The notes: generated by a model not told the origin, from the letters alone. Counted from the first letter of the stretch, positions 8,177-20,718 are shown. The stretch is 64,000 nt of DNA from Massilia yuzhufengensis (GCF_900112225.1 NZ_FOLD01000011.1:1-64000); one strand, 5' to 3'. A program made the numbers and translations.

Positions 8177-10099
8177 TCAGGAGGACTTCCTCACGCGCAA
8201 ATACCATTCGCACAGCAGGCGCACCTGTTTCGGCGTATAGCCTTTCTCGACCATGCGGGCCACGAAGTCGGCATGCTTGTTCGCATCCTCGGCACTGGCT
8301 TTCGCATTGAAGGAAATCACCGGCAGCAATTCCTCGGTATTCGAGAACATCTTCTTCTCGATCACGCTGCGGAATTTCTCGTAGCTGGTCCAGGCCGGGT
8401 TCTTGCCGGCATTGGTGGCCCGGGCACGCAGGCTAAAGTTGACGATCTCGTTGCGGAAATCCTTCGGGTTCGAGATGCCGGCCGGCTTCTCGATTTTTTC
8501 CAGCTCTGCGTTGAGCGATTCGCGATCAAAACTCTCGCCGGTATCCGGGTCGCGGAATTCCTGGTCCTGGATCCAGAAGTCGGCGAAGGTCACATAACGG
8601 TCAAAAATGTTCTGGCCGTATTCGGAGTAGCTTTCCAGGTAGGCGGTCTGGATTTCCTTGCCGATGAAGTCGACATAGCGCTGGGCCAGGTGCTCCTTGA
8701 TATACGAGTGGTAGCGCTGTTCGGTCTCCGGCGGGAATTGCTCGCGCTCGATCTGCTGCTCGAGCACGTAGAGCAGGTGGACCGGGTTGGCTGCCACTTC
8801 GGTATTGTCGAAGTTGAAGACCTTGGACAGGATCTTGAACGCGAAGCGGGTCGACAGGCCATTCATGCCCTCGTCCACGCCGGCGTAGTCGACGTATTCG
8901 TGCAGCGACTTGGCCTTGGGGTCGGTGTCCTTGAGGTTCTCGCCGTCGTACACCAGCATCTTGGAATAGATGCTGGAATTCTCCGGGTCCTTCAGGCGCG
9001 ACAGGATCGCGAACTGCGCCATCATGCGCAGGGTGCCGGGCGCGCATGGCGCCTTGTCGAGCGAGGAGTTGTACAGCAGCTTGTCGTAGATCTTCACTTC
9101 ATCGGACACGCGCAGGCAGTAAGGCACCTTGACGATGTAGATGCGGTCGAGGAAGGCTTCGTTGTTGCGGTTGTTGCGGAAGGTTTTCCACTCGGACTCG
9201 TTGGAGTGGGCCAGCACGATGCCCTCGAAAGGAATCGCGCCGAAGCCCTCGGTGCCCTTGTAGTTGCCTTCCTGGGTGGCGGTGAGCAGCGGGTGCAGCA
9301 CCTTGATCGGCGCCTTGAACATCTCGACGAATTCCATCAGGCCCTGGTTGGCCAGGCACAGGCCGCCGGAATAGCTGTAGGCGTCCGGATCGTCCTGCGC
9401 GTAGTCTTCGAGCTTGCGGATGTCGACCTTGCCGACCAGCGAGGAAATATCCTGGTTGTTTTCGTCGCCCGGCTCGGTCTTGGAGACCGCGACCTGCTTG
9501 AGGATGGACGGGTAGCGCTTGACGACGCGGAACTTGTTGATGTCGCCGCCGAACTCGTGCAGGCGCTTGACCGCCCACGGGCTCGGGATGGTGCGCAAGT
9601 AGCGGCGCGGGATGCCGTAGTCTTCTTCGAGGATGGTGCCGTCCTCGAGTTCGTTGAACAGGCCCAGCGGCGACTCGTTCACGGGCGAGCCCTTGATCGC
9701 GTAGAAGGGCACGTGTTCCATCAGGCTCTTGAGCTTTTCGGCGATCGACGACTTGCCGCCGCCGACAGGCCCGAGCAGGTAGAGGATCTGCTTGCGTTCT
9801 TCCAGGCCCTGAGCCGCGTGGCGGAAGTAGGAAACGACCTGCTCGATCACTTCTTCCATGCCGTAGAACTCGCGGAAGGCCGGGTAGACCTTGATCACCT
9901 TGTTGGCGAAGATGCGCGACAAACGCGGGTCGAGGCGGGTATCGATCAGGGTCGGATCGCCGATCGCGGCAAGCATGCGTTCCGGAGCGCTGGCGTACGT
10001 GAGGGGATCCTTCTTGCACAGCGCGAGGAACTCCGACATGGAGTATTCCTCTTCCTTGGTACGCTCATAGCGGGCTGCGTAGTTGTCAAAGATGCTCAT
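8177..10099 (-). CDS. prkA: PrkA serine protein kinase / AAA+ protein
   Basis: A 640-residue PrkA (YeaG) protein, the family's usual length. The N-terminal AAA+ core has a Walker A motif GPVGGGKSS at about residues 109-117, and the C-terminal PrkA domain follows. E. coli YeaG and Bacillus PrkA have been reported as serine kinases, with an ATP-dependent protease activity also proposed. An AAAGGA site lies 8 nt upstream of the ATG. It is the first gene of prkA-yeaH-spoVR; a 158-bp gap separates it from yeaH. The gene is conventional and intact. Confidence 0.95.
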   Translation of the reverse strand: MSIFDNYAARYERTKEEEYSMSEFLALCKKDPLTYASAPERMLAAIGDPTLIDTRLDPRLSRIFANKVIKVYPAFREFYGMEEVIEQVVSYFRHAAQGLEERKQILYLLGPVGGGKSSIAEKLKSLMEHVPFYAIKGSPVNESPLGLFNELEDGTILEEDYGIPRRYLRTIPSPWAVKRLHEFGGDINKFRVVKRYPSILKQVAVSKTEPGDENNQDISSLVGKVDIRKLEDYAQDDPDAYSYSGGLCLANQGLMEFVEMFKAPIKVLHPLLTATQEGNYKGTEGFGAIPFEGIVLAHSNESEWKTFRNNRNNEAFLDRIYIVKVPYCLRVSDEVKIYDKLLYNSSLDKAPCAPGTLRMMAQFAILSRLKDPENSSIYSKMLVYDGENLKDTDPKAKSLHEYVDYAGVDEGMNGLSTRFAFKILSKVFNFDNTEVAANPVHLLYVLEQQIEREQFPPETEQRYHSYIKEHLAQRYVDFIGKEIQTAYLESYSEYGQNIFDRYVTFADFWIQDQEFRDPDTGESFDRESLNAELEKIEKPAGISNPKDFRNEIVNFSLRARATNAGKNPAWTSYEKFRSVIEKKMFSNTEELLPVISFNAKASAEDANKHADFVARMVEKGYTPKQVRLLCEWYLRVRKSS

Positions 10100-11706
<1,607 letters not shown>

Positions 11707-11715
11707 GGACGCCGC

Positions 11716-14259
11716 ATGCGCTTTTCTGCCTTCCGCCAGTCCCTCCGCATGACCGCTCGCGACTGGCGCGCGGGCGAGCTGCGCTTCCTGCTGGTGGCCC
11801 TCATCATTGCCGTGTCGGCCCTGTCCTCGGTGGGCTTTTTCATCGACCGCATGCGCGCGGGCCTGAACCGCGACGCCCACCAGCTGCTCGGCGCCGACCT
11901 GCTGGTCAATGCCGACGACCCGATCCAGAAGGGCTGGCGCGAGGAAGCGCGCCGGCGCGGCCTGCTGGTGGCCGAGACGGTCACCTTCCAGAGCATGGCG
12001 CAGGCGGGACAAGGCGACGCCTCGAGCGCGCAGCTGGCGGCGGTGAAGGCCGTCTCCAGCGGCTATCCGCTGCGCGGCCAGCTCACCCTTACAACCGACC
12101 CGGAGCAAGCCAGCCGCGCCCTCGGCCAGAAGACCACCGCCACCCCGACACCGGGCACGGTCTGGGTCGACGCCAACCTGCTGCCGGCGCTGCGCACCAG
12201 CGTCGGCGCCACCATCCAGCTGGGCGACAAGCAGTTCCGCATCGCCCAGCTGATCGCCACCGAGCCCGATAAAGGCGCCTCGTTCGCCAACTTCGCGCCG
12301 CGCGTGATGCTGTCGCTGGAAGACCTGGCGGCTACCGGCCTGGTGGACGATTTCTCGCGCGTGAGCTACCGGATGCAGGTCGCCTCGCCCTCCAGGAACG
12401 ACATGCGCGCGGTCGTCGCCTACGAGAAATGGCTGCGCGCCGACATCGCCGCGCGCAACGTGCGCGGCGTGCGGATCGAAACGCTCGAAAACGGCCGCCC
12501 CGAAATGAGGGCCACGCTGGACCGCGCCGACAGCTTCCTGTCCTTGGTCGGCCTGCTGTCGGCGATGCTCGCCGCGGTGGCCGTGGCGATGGCGGCGCGC
12601 CGCTTCATGCAGCGCCACCTCGACGCCTGCGCAATGCTGCGCTGCCTGGGCATGACCCAAAACCAGGTCGGCGCCATGTACCTGATCGAATTCGCCATCG
12701 TCGGCCTGGTGGGCAGCCTGCTGGGCGTGCTGGTCGGCTTCGGCGCCCACTTCATCTTGCTGGAACTGATCGGCAGCCTGCTGCCGCCCGACCTGCCTCC
12801 GGTCTCGCTGTTGCCGGCGCTGCAGGGCGTCGCCACCGGCATGCTGCTGCTGGTCGGCTTCGCGCTGCCGCCGGTGCTCCAGCTGCGCAACGTGCCGCAC
12901 AACCGCGTCATCCGGCGCGAGCAGGCGGCCCCGCAGCCGCTGGCGCTGGCCACCTACGGCCTGGGCGTCGGCGTGTTCCTGGCGCTGCTGCTGTGGCAGG
13001 CCGGCGACACGAAACTGGCCCTGATGACGGCCGGCGGCTTCCTCGGCGGCCTGGGCGTGTTTGCCCTGGTGGCCTGGCTCGGCCTGCGCCTGCTGCGGCG
13101 CCTGCGCGGTGTGTCGAGCAACCAGAGCTGGCGCTTCGCCATCACTTCGCTGCAGCGCCGCCCCGGCGCCACCGTGGTGCAGGTGGTGTCGCTGTCGCTG
13201 GGCCTGATGGCGCTGCTGCTGCTCACCGTGGTGCGCGGCGACCTGATGTCGGCCTGGCGCATGGCCACGCCGCCGGACGCGCCGAACCGCTTCATCATCA
13301 ATATCCAGCCCGACCAGGCGCCCGGCGTCGAGCGCCAGCTGGTGGGCGCCGGCGTCAAGAACGTGCTGCTGTACCCGATGATCCGCGGCCGCCTGACGGC
13401 GATCAACGGCAAGCAGCTCACCCGGGACACCTACCAGAACGGCGAGGCGCGCCGGATGGCCGAGCGCGAGTTCAACCTGTCCACGGTGGCCGACCTGCCG
13501 GAAACGAACGAAGTCGTCGCCGGCAGCTGGTACCGGGACGCACCGGGCGTGGCCGAAGCGTCGGTGGAACAGAAGCTGGCCGGCACGCTCGGGCTCAAGC
13601 TGGGCGACACCATGCGCTTCGACATGGGCGGCATGCCGGTCGAGGCAAAGGTGACCAGCCTGCGCAAGCTGGAATGGGGCACGATGCGGGCCAACTTCTT
13701 CGTCATCATCAATCCCGCGGCGATGGCGAACGCGCCCAAGAGCTACATGACCGCCTTCCATCTCCCCGGTAGTGCGGGCAAGCTGACCAACACGCTCACC
13801 CGCGAATACCCGAACCTGTCGGTGATCGACGTCTCCGGCATCATCCGCCAGCTGCAGGAAGTGCTCGACCAGGTGGTGGTGGCGGTCGAGTTCCTGTTCA
13901 TGTTCACGCTGGCTTCGGGCGTGCTGGTGCTGTATGCGGCGCTGATGGGATCGCAGTCCGAGCGCACCCGCGAGGGAGGGCTGCTGCGCGCGCTGGGCGC
14001 CACCCGCGGCCAGCTGGCGACGGCGCAGCGGATCGAGTTCGTGCTGGTGGGCAGCCTGTCGGGCGTGCTGGCGGCCAGCGGCGCGGCCCTGATGGGCTGG
14101 GTGCTGGCCGAATACGTGTTCAAGTTCGCCTGGCGCTTCGAACCCGGCGTGTGGCTGGCCGGGGTCGTGGTGGGCGCGCTGTGCGCGCTGGTGGGCGGCT
14201 GGCTGGGCCTGCGCAGCGTGCTGCGCCAGCCGCCGCTGCAGACCCTGCGCGAAGCGTAA
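11716..14259 (+). CDS. FtsX-like ABC transporter permease (YbbP type)
   Basis: An 847-residue inner-membrane protein. It has one N-terminal membrane helix (about residues 20-42), a large periplasmic domain, and two FtsX-like membrane domains of about four helices each (around residues 270-420 and 700-845), separated by a second extracytoplasmic domain. This is the architecture of E. coli YbbP, which works with the ATPase YbbA. No ATPase gene is adjacent here; upstream lies the deaminase and downstream a truncated haemoglobin. Family members are linked to lipoprotein or envelope processes; the substrate is unknown. Confidence 0.88.
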   Translation: MRFSAFRQSLRMTARDWRAGELRFLLVALIIAVSALSSVGFFIDRMRAGLNRDAHQLLGADLLVNADDPIQKGWREEARRRGLLVAETVTFQSMAQAGQGDASSAQLAAVKAVSSGYPLRGQLTLTTDPEQASRALGQKTTATPTPGTVWVDANLLPALRTSVGATIQLGDKQFRIAQLIATEPDKGASFANFAPRVMLSLEDLAATGLVDDFSRVSYRMQVASPSRNDMRAVVAYEKWLRADIAARNVRGVRIETLENGRPEMRATLDRADSFLSLVGLLSAMLAAVAVAMAARRFMQRHLDACAMLRCLGMTQNQVGAMYLIEFAIVGLVGSLLGVLVGFGAHFILLELIGSLLPPDLPPVSLLPALQGVATGMLLLVGFALPPVLQLRNVPHNRVIRREQAAPQPLALATYGLGVGVFLALLLWQAGDTKLALMTAGGFLGGLGVFALVAWLGLRLLRRLRGVSSNQSWRFAITSLQRRPGATVVQVVSLSLGLMALLLLTVVRGDLMSAWRMATPPDAPNRFIINIQPDQAPGVERQLVGAGVKNVLLYPMIRGRLTAINGKQLTRDTYQNGEARRMAEREFNLSTVADLPETNEVVAGSWYRDAPGVAEASVEQKLAGTLGLKLGDTMRFDMGGMPVEAKVTSLRKLEWGTMRANFFVIINPAAMANAPKSYMTAFHLPGSAGKLTNTLTREYPNLSVIDVSGIIRQLQEVLDQVVVAVEFLFMFTLASGVLVLYAALMGSQSERTREGGLLRALGATRGQLATAQRIEFVLVGSLSGVLAASGAALMGWVLAEYVFKFAWRFEPGVWLAGVVVGALCALVGGWLGLRSVLRQPPLQTLREA

Positions 14260-14322
14260 GGGCTTGTAACAGCGGCCTTGCCGGGGTGGCCAGGTGCTGC
14301 CCCGGCGCGCTATCATGGCGCC

Positions 14323-14727
14323 ATGCCTGAATCGAACACTCCCGAGCCGCAAACCTTGTACGACGTGATGGGCGGCGCCAGCCGCCTGCGCGAACTGGTC
14401 GACCGCTTCTACGACCTGATGGAACTGGAGCCGGAATTCGCCGGCATCCACGCCCTGCACCCGAAACCCAACGACAGCTCGCGCGAGAAGCTGTTCATGT
14501 TCCTGTCCGGATGGACCGGCGGCCCCGACCTGTTCGTGGAACGCCATGGCCACCCGCGCCTGCGCGCGCGCCACCTGCCGTTCGCCATCGGCACGAGCGA
14601 GCGCGACCAGTGGCTGCGCGCGATGGCGTGGGCGATGGAAGACCTGGGCTACGACGAGGCCCTGCGCATGCGCCTGATGCAGTCGTTCTACCAGACCGCC
14701 GACTGGATGCGGAACAAGGCCGACTGA
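14323..14727 (+). CDS. Group II truncated haemoglobin
   Basis: A 134-residue two-over-two globin. Visible family features are the B-helix Tyr in VDRFYDLM, the RARHLPFAIG segment containing the proximal His, and the following ERDQWLRAM G-helix with the conserved Trp. The start MPESNTPEPQ at 14323 fits the family; a longer in-frame start 15 codons upstream has no support. Group II globins bind O2 and NO and are linked to oxidative or nitrosative protection. It lies 3 nt before rmuC, so the two are probably co-transcribed. Confidence 0.92.
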   Translation: MPESNTPEPQTLYDVMGGASRLRELVDRFYDLMELEPEFAGIHALHPKPNDSSREKLFMFLSGWTGGPDLFVERHGHPRLRARHLPFAIGTSERDQWLRAMAWAMEDLGYDEALRMRLMQSFYQTADWMRNKAD

Positions 14728-14730
14728 CCC

Positions 14731-16053
14731 ATGGGCCCCGTCGAACTCCTGATCCTGCTGGCGCTGCTGGTCGTCATCGTCCTGCAGCTGCTGCTCCTGA
14801 ACCGCGCCCGCAACGCCGGCGACGGCCGCCACATCGAACGCCTCGAACGCGAACTGCGGGGCGAGCTGCAAAGTTCCGCCCAGGCCACGCGCCAGGAAGT
14901 GGCGGGGCACATGGGCCAGTACCATGGCGCCGCCGTCCAGCAATTCGACAGCATGCGCCAGCAGATGCAGCTGCAGTCGAGCAGCGGCCGCGAAGAGCAG
15001 GCCCGCTCGCTCAAGCGCTTCGCCGACACGCTGCAGCAGACCCTGGCCAATCTCACCGAATCGAACGCCCAGCGCATGCTCGAAGTGCGCGGCACGCTGG
15101 AAACCAAGATCCGCGACCTCCAGCTCGACAACGCCAAGCGCCTCGAAGAAATGCGCCAGACGGTCGACGAAAAACTGCACGCCACGCTGGAAACGCGCCT
15201 GACCGAATCCTTCCGCCAGGTGAGCGAGCGCCTGGAAAAAGTGCACCAGGGCCTGGGCGAGATGCAGCAGCTGGCCATCGGCGTGGGGGACCTGAAACGC
15301 GTGCTCACCAACGTCAAGACCCGCGGCACCTGGGGCGAAGTGCAGCTGGAAATGCTGCTCGAGCAGGTACTCACCGTGGACCAGTACGCGAAGAACGTCG
15401 AGACCATTGCCGGCAGCGGCGCACGGGTGGAATTCGCGATCAAGCTGCCGGGCGTGGTCGACGGCGGCGCGCCATTGTGGCTGCCGATCGACGCCAAGTT
15501 CCCGAAGGAGCAGTACGAACGCCTGCTGGAAGCGGCCGACAGCGCCGACGCCGACGGCGTGGCGCGCTACGGCGCCGAACTCGAACGCGCGGTGCGGCTG
15601 GAAGCCAAGACCATCTGCGAGAAGTACGTGTCGCCGCCGGCCACCACGGATTTCGCGATCCTGTTCCTGCCCACCGAGGGCCTGTATGCGGAAGTGATGC
15701 GCCGGCCTGGCCTGGCGGACGACCTGCAGCGCACCCTGCGGGTGTCGATCGCCGGCCCGTCGACCTTGTCGGCACTGCTCAACAGCCTGCAGATGGGTTT
15801 CCGCACGCTGGCGCTGGAAAAGCGCTCGTCCGAGGTGTGGCAGGTGCTGGGCGCGGTGAAGACCGAGTTCACCAAGTTCGGCGATGTGCTGGCCACCACC
15901 AGGGCGACCCTGGAGAAGGCCGCGCGCAACATCGAAAGCGCCGAGGTGCGCAGCCGCGCGATGGCGAAGAAGCTCAAATCGGTGGAAGCGCTGCCGACCG
16001 AGGCGGCGCAGCTGATGCTGGGTACCGACCGCGCCGATGGCGAGGAATCGTAG
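14731..16053 (+). CDS. rmuC: DNA recombination protein RmuC
   Basis: A 440-residue RmuC protein. It has an N-terminal membrane helix (about residues 3-23), a long coiled coil (about 30-165) and the RmuC nuclease-like domain (about 175-415, with LKRVLTNVKTRGTWGEVQL, LPIDAKFPKEQY and TTDFAILFLPTEGLY). RmuC limits inversions at short inverted repeats in E. coli and is used as an anti-phage/plasmid factor in some settings. The stop codon TAG (16051-16053) is the first triplet of a palindromic repeat unit; see the repeat entry. Confidence 0.94.
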   Translation: MGPVELLILLALLVVIVLQLLLLNRARNAGDGRHIERLERELRGELQSSAQATRQEVAGHMGQYHGAAVQQFDSMRQQMQLQSSSGREEQARSLKRFADTLQQTLANLTESNAQRMLEVRGTLETKIRDLQLDNAKRLEEMRQTVDEKLHATLETRLTESFRQVSERLEKVHQGLGEMQQLAIGVGDLKRVLTNVKTRGTWGEVQLEMLLEQVLTVDQYAKNVETIAGSGARVEFAIKLPGVVDGGAPLWLPIDAKFPKEQYERLLEAADSADADGVARYGAELERAVRLEAKTICEKYVSPPATTDFAILFLPTEGLYAEVMRRPGLADDLQRTLRVSIAGPSTLSALLNSLQMGFRTLALEKRSSEVWQVLGAVKTEFTKFGDVLATTRATLEKAARNIESAEVRSRAMAKKLKSVEALPTEAAQLMLGTDRADGEES

Positions 16054-16156
16054 GGTGGCCGGCTACGCCGGCCGCGCGTCCACACCACGTCTGAACCGAG
16101 GCGCAGCTTGACCTGATACCGGTTCAATGCGCGGTCGGCAGAGCCGACCACCCTAC
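16050..16156. repeat. Pair of inverted palindromic (REP-like) units between rmuC and mobA-moeA
   Basis: Two 33-bp units in opposite orientation: 16050-16082 (GTAGGGTGG, then a GCCGGC...GCCGGC palindrome, then CGCGCGTCCA) and 16124-16156 (the reverse complement with a few changes). The same unit occurs twice more at 58292-58358. The TAG of the outer GTAGGGTGG end forms the stop codon of both flanking convergent genes. The internal palindromes may also act as a bidirectional terminator. Confidence 0.85.
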
Positions 16157-18024
16157 ATCAAGCCCTCGAAGACCAACACGTCGACCATGTCTCCAGACCT
16201 GACGTTGCCCTGCTCGTCGTGCAGCACCACCATGCAGTTCGCCTCCGACATCGAGCGCAGGATGCCGGAACCCTGCGAGCCGGTGATCCGCACTTCCGGC
16301 TGGCCATCCGCGCCGGTTGACAGGATGCCGCGCTGGTATTCGGTGCGGCCCGGTTTCTTGCGGATCGCCACGCCCGAGCGCGCGCGCAGCAGCGGCAGCG
16401 GGGCCTCGGCCCCCATCATGCGCAGCAGCGCCTCGCGCGCGAAGAAGTAGAACGACACCATCACCGCCACCGGGTTGCCCGGTAACCCGAACAGGAAGGC
16501 GCTGCGCCCGTTCGAGGCGATGCGCCCGAACGCCAGCGGCCGCCCGGGGCGCATCCCGATCTTCCAGAAGGTGACGTCCCCGAGCTTGGACATCACCTGC
16601 TTGGTGTAGTCGGCCGCCCCCACCGACACGCCGCCCGAGGTAATGATGGCGTCGGCGTTCTCGCAGGCGCTGCGCAGGGCCTGTTCCAGCGCCTGCGGGT
16701 CGTCGCGCACCACGCCCATGTCGATGACATCCACGCCCAGGCGCTGCAGCATGCCGTAGATGGTGTAGCGGTTGCTGTCGTAGACGCAGCCTTCGGCTAG
16801 CGGCTCGCCGACCGAGCGCAGCTCGTCGCCGGTGGAAAAGAAGGCGACGCGCAGGCGGCGCTGCACCGCGACTTCGGGAATGCCGAGCGAAGCGAGCATG
16901 CCCAGGTCGGGCGGGCGCACCACGCGGCCGCGCTGCAGGGCGGCGCTGCCGGCCTTCAGGTCTTCGCCGGCGAAGCGGCGGTTGTCTCCAAGGCGGATCA
17001 CGCCGGCGGGCAGGGTGACCGAGTCGCCATCCTGGGTGACGAATTCCTGCGGCACCACGCTGTCGCAGCCGGCGGGCATGACGCCGCCAGTCATGATGCG
17101 CACGCACTCCCCAGGGCCTGGGACCAGACCGGAGGGGCTCCCGGCAAAGGCGCTGCCGATCACGCGCAGGCTCACCGGGGCGTCGCTGCGCAGGTCGGCG
17201 CCGCGCAGCGCGAAGCCATCCATCGCCGAATTGTCGTGCGCCGGCACGTCGATGGGCGAGATCACGTCCTGCGCCAGCACCCGGCCGAGGGCGGCGCGCA
17301 GCGCCACCTTTTCAATGGCGCGCACCGGCTGGACGAAGTCGCGGATGACGCGCTGGGCGTCGCGCACGGGCAGGGCGTCCGGGTCGTAGCCCGACAGGCA
17401 GCTGACCACTTTTGCCAGGCTCGGCGGCAGGGTGTCGTCCAGCCCGTGCAGCTCTTCCAGGGTGTTGATGTTGCGGAACGCGTCGCCATCCTCGAACAGC
17501 ACCTCGACCGCCTTCAGGTCCTTGTACCAGCCGTCCACCCGGCGCCCGCCTTCGGCCAGGTAGCGCGACAGTTCCGCGAGGCGGCTCGCCTTGACCAGGC
17601 AGAACACCGGATGCGCTTGCGGGCGCATTCCCCCTTCCTGCGTGGCCGCGAAGGCGACGTCGGCATCCGCATCCTCGACGGCGGCGGCGAGCCGCACGGC
17701 CAGGTCATGCGGCAGGAATGGCGAATCGCAGGGCACCGCCAGCAGCCACGGCGTGGCGCAGTGGCGCAGCCCCGCTTCGATGCCGGCCAGCGGGCCCGCG
17801 AAGCCCGGCGTTTCATCGGCCCACACGGGCGCGGCCAGTTCCAGCCAGGCGTCCAGGTTGCGGTTGGCGTTGACCATGACCGAGCCCACCTGCGGCAGCA
17901 GGCGCTCGATCACGTGCTGGGCCATGGTACTGCCGCGGAAAGGTTGCAGGCCCTTGTCGGCATTGCCCATGCGCGAGCCGCGTCCGCCCGCCAGGATGAG
18001 TCCCGTGATCGCTTTTTTATCCAT
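16153..18024 (-). CDS. mobA-moeA: MobA-MoeA fusion: molybdenum cofactor guanylyltransferase / molybdopterin molybdotransferase
   Basis: One uninterrupted 623-residue frame. Residues 1-195 are MobA (LILAGGRGSRMG nucleotide-binding loop at 9-20, DKG soon after, VPCDSPFLP at about 98), which attaches GMP to the molybdenum cofactor. Residues from about 200 are MoeA (VSCLSGYDPDALPV, VPAHDNSAMDGFALR, ITSGGVSVGAADY, GLPGNPVAVMVS), which inserts molybdate. At the junction (codons for HGLDDTLPPSLAKVV, around 17430) there is no stop, no ATG and no ribosome site; the only alternative start is an unsupported GTG. The start MDKKAITG at 18024 lies 13 nt after the moaA stop. The two enzymes act in consecutive steps, so fusion could aid channelling. 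Confidence 0.92.
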   Translation of the reverse strand: MDKKAITGLILAGGRGSRMGNADKGLQPFRGSTMAQHVIERLLPQVGSVMVNANRNLDAWLELAAPVWADETPGFAGPLAGIEAGLRHCATPWLLAVPCDSPFLPHDLAVRLAAAVEDADADVAFAATQEGGMRPQAHPVFCLVKASRLAELSRYLAEGGRRVDGWYKDLKAVEVLFEDGDAFRNINTLEELHGLDDTLPPSLAKVVSCLSGYDPDALPVRDAQRVIRDFVQPVRAIEKVALRAALGRVLAQDVISPIDVPAHDNSAMDGFALRGADLRSDAPVSLRVIGSAFAGSPSGLVPGPGECVRIMTGGVMPAGCDSVVPQEFVTQDGDSVTLPAGVIRLGDNRRFAGEDLKAGSAALQRGRVVRPPDLGMLASLGIPEVAVQRRLRVAFFSTGDELRSVGEPLAEGCVYDSNRYTIYGMLQRLGVDVIDMGVVRDDPQALEQALRSACENADAIITSGGVSVGAADYTKQVMSKLGDVTFWKIGMRPGRPLAFGRIASNGRSAFLFGLPGNPVAVMVSFYFFAREALLRMMGAEAPLPLLRARSGVAIRKKPGRTEYQRGILSTGADGQPEVRITGSQGSGILRSMSEANCMVVLHDEQGNVRSGDMVDVLVFEGLM

Positions 18025-18037
18025 CGTCTTTTCTCGT

Positions 18038-19139
18038 CTAGCCGCCGATATAGGACATCTCGACCTTCTTGGCGCCGCGCTGGAGGCCGGCGGTATCGAT
18101 GGTGCGGGTTTCCGAATAGCGGTCGGTGCGCCCGCGCCACAGCTGGGCCACGGCGCCGGACAGTTCAAGGTCTGGGCGGCTGCTGCGCAGCAGCGCGCGC
18201 AAATCGTGGCCGCGGGTGGCGAACAGGCAGGTGTACAGCTTGCCCTCGGTGGACAGGCGCAGCCGGCTGCAGTCGTGGCAGAAGGCCTGGGTGACGCTGG
18301 AGATCACGCCCACTTCGCCGCTGCCGTCGAGGTAGCGCCAGCGCGCGGCGGTCTCGCCCGTGTAGTTCGGCGCGCTGGGGGCCAGCGGCAGCTCGGCGCC
18401 GATGCGGCGAATGACTTCGGCGGAAGGGATGACTTCATCCATGTTCCAGCCATTGGACGCGCCCACGTCCATGTATTCGATGAAGCGCAGGATGAAGGGC
18501 GAACCCTTGAAGTGGCGCGCCATGGGCAGGATCTGGCTGTCGTTGGTGCCGCGCTTGACTACCATATTGACCTTGACCGGCCCCAGCCCCGCGGCGTGCG
18601 CCGCGTCCAGCCCGTGCAGCACGTCGGCCACCGCGAAGTCGACGTCGTTCATCTGGCGAAACACGGTGTCGTCGAGCGCGTCGAGCGAGACGGTCACCCG
18701 GTCCAGGCCCGCATCCTTGAGTGCGCGCGCCTTGCGCGCCAGCAGCGAGCCGTTGGTGGTGAGGGTGAGGTCGAGCGGGCGGCCGCTGGGCGTGGGCAGG
18801 GCGCGCAGCATGCCTACCAGGCGTTCGAGGTGCTTGCGCAGCAGCGGCTCGCCGCCGGTCAGGCGGATCTTTTCCACCCCGTGGGCGATGAAGATGCGCG
18901 CCACGCGGGTGATTTCCTCGAAGGACAGCAGGTCGCTGTGCGGCAGGTAGGCGTAGTCCTTGTCGAACACTTCCTTCGGCATGCAGTACACACAGCGGAA
19001 ATTGCAGCGGTCGGTGACCGAAATGCGCAAGTCGTGCAAGGGCCGGCCGAGCGTGTCGAGCAGCAGTCCGCTGGGCGCATCCGGCGCGGCGGGCACGGCC
19101 AGCGCAGGCGAGCGCAGGTCATTGATCGGGATGATTTTT

Positions 19140-19147
<8 letters not shown>
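18038..19147 (-). CDS. moaA: GTP 3',8-cyclase MoaA
   Basis: A 369-residue radical SAM enzyme for the first step of molybdenum cofactor synthesis. The N-terminal cluster motif CNFRCVYC is at residues 48-55, a second Cys set lies in the C-terminal part ([10 protein letters not shown] and, 14 residues after its last Cys, a further Cys in LYTCLF), and the chain ends in the conserved Gly-Gly. The ATG at 19147 overlaps the chrA stop codon by 8 bp, indicating translational coupling. It is followed 13 nt later by mobA-moeA. The gene is complete. Confidence 0.95.
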
Positions 19148-20450
<1,303 letters not shown>

Positions 20451-20496
20451 GGGGGGATGCTAACGCAACAATGTGACGGGGTGTTTGCTTTGGGGC

Positions 20497-20650
20497 TTCG
20501 GTGGGGAAATTGGGCGAAACAATGCCGAGGGCATTGTTTCGGCCTTCGCCGGGACGACGTGCTGGCGGAGTGGGCAAATAGTTGCCAGTATTCTTTGCAC
20601 TACCCGTAAGACCGTCGTTCCGGCGAAGGCCGGAACCCAAGTTCGTCGCA
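20497..20650. repeat. Dispersed hairpin repeat cluster (copy A)
   Basis: Contains AACAATGCC/GGCATTGTT palindrome (20519-20541), a CGGCCTTCGCCGGGACGACG arm, and, inverted, CCGTCGTTCCGGCGAAGGCCGGAAC near 20611. A related mosaic with the same ACCGTCGT-CCGGCG and AACAATGCC-GGCATT parts occurs at 41460-41590. It resembles the widespread small palindromic repeats built on GTCNTTCCGGCGAAGGCCGGAA found in many proteobacteria. Confidence 0.7.
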
Positions 20651-20667
20651 CACCTCGCGCCCAAAAT

Positions 20668-20693
20668 AAAAAAAGGGAAGCCGAAGCTCCCCT
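20668..20693 (-). terminator. Rho-independent terminator of rne
   Basis: On the minus strand GGGGAGC-TTCG-GCTTCCC is followed by seven T residues. It lies 26 bp after the rne stop codon. Confidence 0.85.
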
Positions 20694-20718
20694 TTTTATC
20701 CGTCAAGCAAACAACGCT

